Source: a bacterium HR11 (GTDB lineage: Bacteria > Acidobacteriota > HRBIN11). From it: a DNA stretch of 64,000 nucleotides. The DNA lies in assembly GCA_002898535.1 (NCBI GenBank), contig BEHN01000004.1:81654-145653 (forward strand), written 5' to 3'. How positions within the stretch are numbered: position 1 is the first letter of the stretch; the number at the start of each line of letters is the position of its first letter. Under the pieces are notes generated by a model. The model saw only the letters and a program-made list of their open reading frames with translations, was not told the origin of the DNA and did no database searches. A program made the position numbers and the translations under genes. Below are positions 58,827-64,000 of this stretch, piece by piece.

Positions 58827-59444
58827 TTACCCGTCAAAATGCACGTCCTGGGTCCGGCGGACGACGTCACCGACATACAGCCACGACACTTGCCGAAGCG
58901 TCGCCGCCTGGTCAAAGTCCGTGATCGTCGAGATGCCGTCGGCCGGGACGACGATGTGATACCACCGGAGGCCTGCCGAGGCCGCCGTGTGGAGCACACA
59001 CACGTTCGACATCGTGCCGACGATGACCAAATGGCGGACGCCCCATACGCGGAGCATGTGGTCCAGCCAGGTCCCATAAAAGCCGTCGTAGCGGTTCTTC
59101 TGGACGATGAGATCGTCGTCGGCCGGATGGAGTTCCTCGACGATCTGCCAGCCCCAGGACCGGTAGCGGCAGTGCTCGCCCCAGATCTTCCACTCGGGGT
59201 CGTTCTCGAAGTGGGTGTCCATCGTGTAGACGACCCGCACACCCCGGCCCCGAGCCGCCTCCAAGAGATGCCGGATGGCCGGGACCGTCTCGATGGCCGC
59301 CGGGACGACGAGCTTGCCGCCCTCCTTCACGAAGTCGTTCTGCATATCCACGACGACGACGGCCGTCTGGGCCGCCGGCAGGTGGACGGCGTCCTTAAAA
59401 GGAATATCCGGGACTTCGACGACCTTATCGGGGATGAACTTCAT
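58827..59444 (-). CDS. Isochorismatase/nicotinamidase-family cysteine hydrolase
   Basis: 205 aa; ATG 59444 has GGAGGG six bases upstream. The catalytic triad is Asp in VVVVDMQNDFVKEGG, Lys in LIVQKNRYDGFYGT and Cys in GTMSNVCVLHTAA. The conserved cis-peptide region VIVGTMSN precedes the Cys. Family members hydrolyse amides (nicotinamide, carbamates, ureidoacrylate) or isochorismate. Metal-site residues of nicotinamidase (DxHxxxH) are not complete: THFENDPEW has one His. It is convergent with xdhC, 41 bp apart. If the xdh link is real, a purine or pyrimidine degradation role (ureidoacrylate-type) is possible, but this is inference. Confidence 0.88.
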   Translation of the reverse strand: MKFIPDKVVEVPDIPFKDAVHLPAAQTAVVVVDMQNDFVKEGGKLVVPAAIETVPAIRHLLEAARGRGVRVVYTMDTHFENDPEWKIWGEHCRYRSWGWQIVEELHPADDDLIVQKNRYDGFYGTWLDHMLRVWGVRHLVIVGTMSNVCVLHTAASAGLRWYHIVVPADGISTITDFDQAATLRQVSWLYVGDVVRRTQDVHFDG

Positions 59445-59565
59445 GGCCGCCCTCCGGGGATAAGTTAAGTCAGGTAATGATGGCGCTCCTGCTTGTAATT
59501 TTAGTCCTCGTTATGCCTCTGGGTAAGATGGCGAATGGCGAATGGCGAGTGGCGAGTGGCGAATG

Positions 59566-59960
59566 CGGTGAGAAGTGTGATGGGAAGCGGAAAGGGCAAC
59601 TCCGCGAAAGCACGATGTTTCAAGCATTCGGCAGATGGGCAGTCGGCAGATAGGCAGGTTGGCAGGTGGGCAGATGGGCAGTCGGCCGGTCGGGCGACGG
59701 GCGTCTATCCCCGGCACACCGGCCTTCATGCCGGTGCCTTCCGTAGAGAGCCCGCCGTCATCCGGGCGGCCTCCTCATGCACCGCCCGTCCTGGCCGGGT
59801 CGGTCCCATCTGAACACCGCCCGTCATGGCGGTGTCAATCTCCTCTGAACACCGCCAGGGATGGCGGTGTCATCCTTAACAAGCTTGAAAAATCGAGATC
59901 GCCGGGCCATCGTTTTTCCCGGATGGGAACCGCATTTCTCCCAACCGAACCGCTCTGTTA
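59566..59960 (+). repeat. Modular TIR element, class II (arms c and b)
   Basis: Left arm c lacks its terminal box (replaced by GCGAATGCGGTGAGAAG); right arm b ends AACCGAACCGCTCTGTTA. The core holds GGCAGATGGGCAGTCGG words and three CCGTCATG/GGCGGTGTC units. Confidence 0.8.
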
Positions 59961-60223
59961 ACAGAGCCGTTCGGTTGGTGAAAACCCGCATGGATTCGGC
60001 TTTTTCGACCCTTTGGGAAGAATGGTTTTTCAAGCTTTGGCAGATAGGCAGTTCGGCAGATGGGCAGATGGTCCCAAAAGCCCTGGGGCTGATCCTTGCT
60101 CACCCGGCTTCTATCTGCCTATCTGCCGACCTGCCCATCTGCCGGATGCTTGAAAAATCGTGCTTCCCAGGCATTGGGAAAGGTTGTTCTGACACCATTC
60201 TCATGAACCGAACGGTTCTGTTA
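59959..60223 (+). repeat. Modular TIR element, class I (copy 3)
   Basis: 265 bp, same orientation and almost the same sequence as 7779-8042: arm d, GGCAGATAGGCAG, AAAAGCCCTGGGGCTGATCC, arm a, CCGAACGGTTCTGTTA. More than 50 kb separates the copies. Confidence 0.87.
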
Positions 60224-60486
60224 ACAGAGCCGTTAGCCCATGAGAATGGCGTCGGGACGGCCTTTCCCACCGCCCGAAATCAAGGGCGAACGGCGAACAA
60301 GCGACCAGCGCCTCATTTCCCTATTTGCCTACCTGCCCACCTGCCCATCTGCCTACCTGCCTACTTGCCTACCTCCCCGATGGACATCCCCAATCGTAGG
60401 AGCAACCCTTGGGGTCGCCCCAGATGGGCAGGCCCATAGGCGGGCCCTTACCCCCCGACCTGCCGGCTACCCACCTGCCCAATGTC

Positions 60487-60834
60487 TCAGCAATTCCGGA
60501 CGACGACCTGACCCTTCATGCCCTTGTGCCCCTTCCCGCAGTAGAAGGCGCACCGGAATTCATATGTCCCCGGGGCCGGCGCCGTGAACTCGACGGGGGT
60601 CACCTTTCCCTTGAGAAGCTTGACCTTCACGCCTGCCGCTTTGAACTCGAAGCCGTGGTCCCGGTCCTGGGTCTCGATGAGGAGACGGACCCGCTCGCCG
60701 CTACAGAGCTCGATCACGTTGGGCTGATACTCCCAGTTTTTCGCCACGACGGGAATTTCCCGGGGCGTGTCCGCCGCCACGGCCAGAAAGGGGGCTATGA
60801 GCAGTCCGGTCCACAGGAGACGATGACCTCGCAT
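60487..60834 (-). CDS. Periplasmic soluble CuA-type cupredoxin
   Basis: 115 aa; the signal peptide GHRLLWTGLLIAPFLAVAA is probably cleaved before DTPRE. The mature part is a cupredoxin with the full CuA ligand set: His in RDHGFEF and the box CAFYCGKGHKGM (CxxxCxxxHxxM). The Glu of the usual CxExC is Phe, tolerable because that ligand is a backbone carbonyl. It lacks the membrane helices of subunit II, so it is a soluble electron carrier or a copper-relay or NosZ-like CuA domain. It differs from the subunit II at 40.1 kb. The gene is alone, next to HtrA. Confidence 0.88.
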   Translation of the reverse strand: MRGHRLLWTGLLIAPFLAVAADTPREIPVVAKNWEYQPNVIELCSGERVRLLIETQDRDHGFEFKAAGVKVKLLKGKVTPVEFTAPAPGTYEFRCAFYCGKGHKGMKGQVVVRNC

Positions 60835-61052
60835 AGGGACCCTCTTTTCGGGAGATACCGAAGGCTTCTTGGCCGCTCCGGTCTCGCGGGAGCCGGCGCT
60901 TTTCCAGAGGGGACGGCGGAAGTAGAGCCGTGGACTATACTACAGGCGTAAGCGCCGCGAGGCAAACCCGAAACACGGCCCAAGGATAGACATTCAGGAA
61001 GCTTGTCGGAGACGTTTCGAGCGACCCCGCTCCGACGGGCGGGGCTGAGCGC
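60835..61052. other. Spacer with small hairpin
   Basis: CCCCGCTC/GGGCGGGG hairpin at about 61025-61042 of the kind noted at 7397 and 48732, without the A-rich tail. Nothing else is recognised. Confidence 0.4.
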
Positions 61053-62594
61053 CTATCCGGCCGTCCGGCGCCCGCCGGCCGGGGACGCAAACAGGGGGAT
61101 CTCGACCGAGTAAATGTAGGGCTCACGATACACCTGGACGGCCGCCCGGGCGACCTGGAAGAGGCCGATGGCGCTTCGCACCAGGGCCTCCTCGCTGTTC
61201 AGGGTCTGGTCGTTGACCTGGACGACGACGTCGCCGGGTCGGAATCCGATGGCCGCCGCCGGGCTTTCGGGTCGAACCTCCGTCAAGAGCCATCCGTACT
61301 CGAGTGGAATATCGTACCGTCGTCGGATCTGCGGCGTGACCAGGACCCCGCGCAGGCCCGTCAGCTGATAGATGACATCGGCGGCCTGGGAAGCCGTCAG
61401 GGTCTGGAGGCGGACGCGGAGCGTCTGACTCTGCGTCCCCCGCAGGACCTCGACGGTTACGTCTTTGTCCGGCGGCAGGCTCTCCCATATCCGGTAGAAG
61501 TCCTCCAGCGTCTCCGTCGGCTGGCCCCCGACCCGCACGAGGACGTCCCGCAGGCGGATCCCCGCCGCTTCCGCCGGACCGCCCGGATACAGGTACGTGA
61601 CCTCCAGGCCCCGGGGCCGCAGGCTTTCTTCCAAACGGAAACCCCACCAGGTCTGGCGGATGTGGCCAAAGGCCAGCAGGTCTCGGACGACCCGCATGAC
61701 GAGGTCGATGGGAATCGCAAACCCGATGCCTTGCGCCTCGGCCCGGATGGCCGTGTTGACGCCGATGACCTTCCCGTAGATGTTCAGGAGCGGCCCCCCG
61801 CTGTTGCCCGGGTTGATGGGAGCGTCCGTCTGGATGAAGTCGTTGTAAACGCGTTCGGGCGTCCGAACGGAGCGGTGCAGGGCGCTGACCACGCCCGTCG
61901 TGACCGTGTGGGAGAGGCCGAAGGGATTCCCGATGGCGATCACGGGCTCACCGACCATGAGGTCGGCCGAGGTCCCGATGTCGGCCACGGGAAGCGCCTG
62001 GGGCGTGTCCACCCGCAGGACGGCGATGTCGTGCTCGGCGTCCGTCCCGGCGACCCGGGCCCGGAACTCCCGTCGGTCGACCAGCCGGACGACGATCGTC
62101 GTCCCCCGCTCGATGACGTGATAGTTCGTCACGATGAACCCCTTCGGGTGGATGATAAATCCCGAGCCCAGGCTCTGCGTCCGGTACTCCCGATAGTAAG
62201 GCTCAAAGAAGTCCTGGAAAAACCGTTCAAAGAAGGGGTCCTCCAGGAAGGCCCCGAAGGGATTGACCCGGGCCCGGAGGACCTGTTCCGTGCTGATGTT
62301 CACGACGGCCGGCGACGCCTTCCGGACGGCCACCACGACGGGCGTCATCCGCAGGTCTCCCGAGGTCGAAAGGACCGGCATCGGGTCGGTCGGCCTCGAT
62401 GGCGAAGGTCGGGTCCCCCCGAGCGCCTCCGGCGCCGCCGGGGAAACCGGCGCGGTCCGAGACCCGCCGGCCGCATCCGACGGGACCGGCGCCGTCGGTC
62501 CGGGACGAACGCGCCCGTATCGACTCCCGACCCAGGCCATTAGGACGGCCCCCAGACCCATTCCGATGATCAGACTCGGCACCCATCGCCTCAT
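61053..62594 (-). CDS. HtrA/Deg-family serine protease
   Basis: Periplasmic trypsin-fold quality-control protease, 513 aa; ATG 62594 has GGAGGTG seven bases upstream and forms an ATGA overlap with the epimerase gene. The N-terminal anchor WVPSLIIGMGLGAVLMAWVG is followed by a Pro/Ser-rich linker. Catalytic triad: His in VTNYHVIERG, Asp in AEHDIAVLRV and Ser in PINPGNSGGPLLN, all present. The PFFERFFQDFFEPY region is the typical LA loop. Two PDZ domains follow: GLEVTYLYPGGPAEAAGIRL and YGWLLTEVRPESPAAAIGFR. Co-transcribed with the epimerase. Confidence 0.95.
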   Translation of the reverse strand: MRRWVPSLIIGMGLGAVLMAWVGSRYGRVRPGPTAPVPSDAAGGSRTAPVSPAAPEALGGTRPSPSRPTDPMPVLSTSGDLRMTPVVVAVRKASPAVVNISTEQVLRARVNPFGAFLEDPFFERFFQDFFEPYYREYRTQSLGSGFIIHPKGFIVTNYHVIERGTTIVVRLVDRREFRARVAGTDAEHDIAVLRVDTPQALPVADIGTSADLMVGEPVIAIGNPFGLSHTVTTGVVSALHRSVRTPERVYNDFIQTDAPINPGNSGGPLLNIYGKVIGVNTAIRAEAQGIGFAIPIDLVMRVVRDLLAFGHIRQTWWGFRLEESLRPRGLEVTYLYPGGPAEAAGIRLRDVLVRVGGQPTETLEDFYRIWESLPPDKDVTVEVLRGTQSQTLRVRLQTLTASQAADVIYQLTGLRGVLVTPQIRRRYDIPLEYGWLLTEVRPESPAAAIGFRPGDVVVQVNDQTLNSEEALVRSAIGLFQVARAAVQVYREPYIYSVEIPLFASPAGGRRTAG

Positions 62595-63535
62595 GACGAC
62601 ACCTCCGCCCACGTTCGGGCCAGGCCCTCTCGGAGGGGCGTGAGGTCCTTCGGCGAGACTCCGAGGACCGATTCGAGCCGGGCCGTGTCGGCCCAGGCGT
62701 GAAGCATCTCGCCGGGCCGGGGCGGCTCGTGGCGGGTCCCGACGGACCGACCGGCGATTTCCTGCAGGAGCCGGGCCAGGTCGTTGACCGACGTGGGCCG
62801 GCCCGTGCCCACGTTGATGACGAGACCGTCCGCCTGAGGCATGTGAAGCGCCTGCTCGATGATACGGGCCACGTCCTCGACGAACACGAAATCCCGCGTC
62901 TGCTCACCCGTCCCGTAGACGGTCATCGGGACCCCCCGCCGGAGGGCCTCGATAAAACGGGGAATGACCGATGCATAGGGCGAGTCGGCCCGCTGACCGG
63001 GCCCGTAGACGTTAAACAACCGAAGGGTCACGACCGGCAGACGGAAGACTCGAGTGTAGAACTCGGCCAGGTGCTCACCCATCCACTTGCTCAGGCCGTA
63101 CGGCGAGGTCGGCCGTGGGGCGTCGGTCTCCCGAAAGGGCGGCTCCAGACTGTCCCCGTATACGGCGCACGATGATGTGAATACGACCCGTCGTACGCCA
63201 AACCGCCGGGCCGCCTCCAGGACCAAAGCAGTCCCATGCACGTTGATGGCCCACGTCTCCGCCGGTCGGTCCATCGACTCGACGACCGAGACCTGGGCGG
63301 CCAGATGGACGACGTAATCGACCCCCTCACAGGCGGCCTCCACGTCGGCCGGTCGCGTGATGTCCCCTTCCAGAAGGGTCACGGACCGGGCCTCGGGCGT
63401 TCCGTCGAATCGGTCCAGCCGTCCCGTGCGGCCGTTGTCCAGGAGCCGGACGTCGTAGCCCTGTCGGACCAGCCATCGGACTAAATGATAGCCGATGAAT
63501 CCGGCCCCGCCGGTTATCAGGACCCGTAGCCCCAT
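62591..63535 (-). CDS. NAD-dependent epimerase/dehydratase (UDP-glucose 4-epimerase-like)
   Basis: Extended short-chain dehydrogenase acting on nucleotide sugars, 314 aa; ATG 63535, since the frame upstream translates word repeats. NAD motif: VLITGGAGFIGYHLVRWLV. Catalytic Ser in FTSSCAVYGD, Tyr/Lys in SPYGLSKWMGEHLAE (YxxxK). RLFNVYGPGQRADSPYASV and GEQTRDFVFVEDVARII are GalE/WbpP-type substrate segments. The stop codon overlaps the HtrA start (ATGA). Exact sugar unknown. It could feed surface polysaccharide synthesis; no glycosyltransferase is in the window. Confidence 0.92.
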   Translation of the reverse strand: MGLRVLITGGAGFIGYHLVRWLVRQGYDVRLLDNGRTGRLDRFDGTPEARSVTLLEGDITRPADVEAACEGVDYVVHLAAQVSVVESMDRPAETWAINVHGTALVLEAARRFGVRRVVFTSSCAVYGDSLEPPFRETDAPRPTSPYGLSKWMGEHLAEFYTRVFRLPVVTLRLFNVYGPGQRADSPYASVIPRFIEALRRGVPMTVYGTGEQTRDFVFVEDVARIIEQALHMPQADGLVINVGTGRPTSVNDLARLLQEIAGRSVGTRHEPPRPGEMLHAWADTARLESVLGVSPKDLTPLREGLARTWAEVSS

Positions 63536-64000
63536 CGGAAGCCTCTGAGAATCGGCCATTCGGGAGTTTGGCAGTCCGGCGGTCGGGTCGTAGGAAGCGG
63601 ACCATCGGGCCTCGGCCCTCGGGGCCAGGGAGAAGGAGCCTTCAGGCTTCTCTTCTTCTTTGGAAGACGGCAGTGGGACGGCCCGTTTGCCGAACGCCCG
63701 GATTGCCGAATTGACGAATTCCCGAACGGCCGGACTGCCGAATTCCCGAATGCCCGAAAAATAACGACCGAAGGGGGCCCCTGGGGAAGGGTACCCCCTC
63801 CGGCTGGCCAGGAGGGTAAAGCGTGGGTAATCCAGAATAAATGATGACCTCGAGCCGACTACCATCCTATGCCAGCTTCCCGGCCGACGCAAGTCGCAGG
63901 GAGTCCCGGCCTGGAAGAGGGTCGGCAGATGGGCAGTCGGCAGGTCGGGGGGTAAGGGCCCGCCTATGGGCCTGCCCATCTGGGGCGACCCCAAGGGTTG
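63536..64000. repeat. Spacer with TTCGGGAA words and inverted 63-bp unit
   Basis: 63550-63585 and 63685-63765: TTCGGGAATTCGGCAG-type words. 63770-63900: no recognised feature. 63920-63937: GTCGGCAGATGGGCAGTC words. 63938-64000: inverted copy of 60403-60465, containing GGGCCCGCCTATGGGCCTGC. The unit may continue past the window edge. Confidence 0.65.

Larger units (their letters stand above)
59445..60486. repeat. Longest chain of repeat elements in the window
   Basis: 59525-59570 GCGAATGGCGAGTGG words; 59566-59960 class II; 59959-60223 class I; 60222-60280 solo arm a; 60310-60375 CTGCCCACCTGCC words; 60403-60465 a 63-bp unit repeated inverted at 63938-64000. Elements join head to tail by a shared TTAAC. 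No gene is seen. Confidence 0.85.

Overview
This is a high-GC bacterial window (strong C/G bias at third codon positions) of ordinary chromosomal genes separated by unusually repeat-rich spacers. The organism looks Gram-negative-type and respiring: there is a split, b6f-like quinol-cytochrome c reductase with an octaheme cytochrome, NuoH/NuoI, a CuA heme-copper enzyme, Tat and HtrA components, and lipoproteins. No gene here fixes the phylum. A thermophilic, uncultivated Acidobacteriota-like lineage is a guess from gene content only.

Layout. (1) 0-4.4 kb: an operon of class-III aminotransferase, CDP-alcohol phosphatidyltransferase, Gfo/Idh/MocA dehydrogenase and a flippase-like membrane protein, probably making or moving a polar head group. 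(2) 4.4-10 kb: a sensor kinase and an NtrC-type regulator that overlap tail to tail, TatA, and an AtoE-like fatty-acid transporter. (3) 10.3-16 kb: Rieske protein, cytochrome b N- and C-halves, octaheme cytochrome c. (4) 16-26.7 kb: FHA-sigma54 activator, a small lipoprotein, an MBL-fold protein, nuoI/nuoH, a TPR lipoprotein, an RRM protein, MerR regulator, three tRNAs and an FHA-GAF-SpoIIE phosphatase. (5) 26.8-30.6 kb: two large exported TPR/propeller/PEGA proteins. (6) 30.8-34.4 kb: a RuBisCO-like protein with a two-gene transketolase. (7) 35-38 kb: an ankyrin protein and DNA polymerase III delta'. (8) 38-48 kb: SQR-like flavoprotein; CuA subunit, heme-copper subunit I and SCO1; radical SAM protein; pqqB and pqqC; a DUF123 protein; nitroreductase; initiator tRNA. 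(9) 49-59.4 kb: membrane hydrolase-like protein, HAD hydrolase, degenerate FHA-AAA protein, thiolase, a 59-residue zinc protein, fold-IV aminotransferase, a broken coxD/coxE-like chimera, XdhC and a cysteine hydrolase. (10) 60-64 kb: soluble CuA cupredoxin, HtrA and a sugar-nucleotide epimerase.

Two things stand out. First, most spacers carry a modular family of ~265-390 bp elements. They share a terminal box (TAACAGAGCCGTTCGG) and an inner box (TTTTTCAAGC), have four interchangeable arms, and enclose cores of short repeated words. Complete copies, solo arms, and at least nine other short-word repeat families occur, many folded as inverted repeats and some running into gene ends. Second, the heme-copper subunit I has Glu where oxidases carry the active-site Tyr (HxxxE instead of HPxxY), although all metal ligands are kept. 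That makes it a candidate nitric oxide reductase rather than an oxygen reductase.

Start sites below were mostly chosen by a visible Shine-Dalgarno sequence and the start of recognisable homology. Function calls rest on motif recognition by eye, not on database searches.
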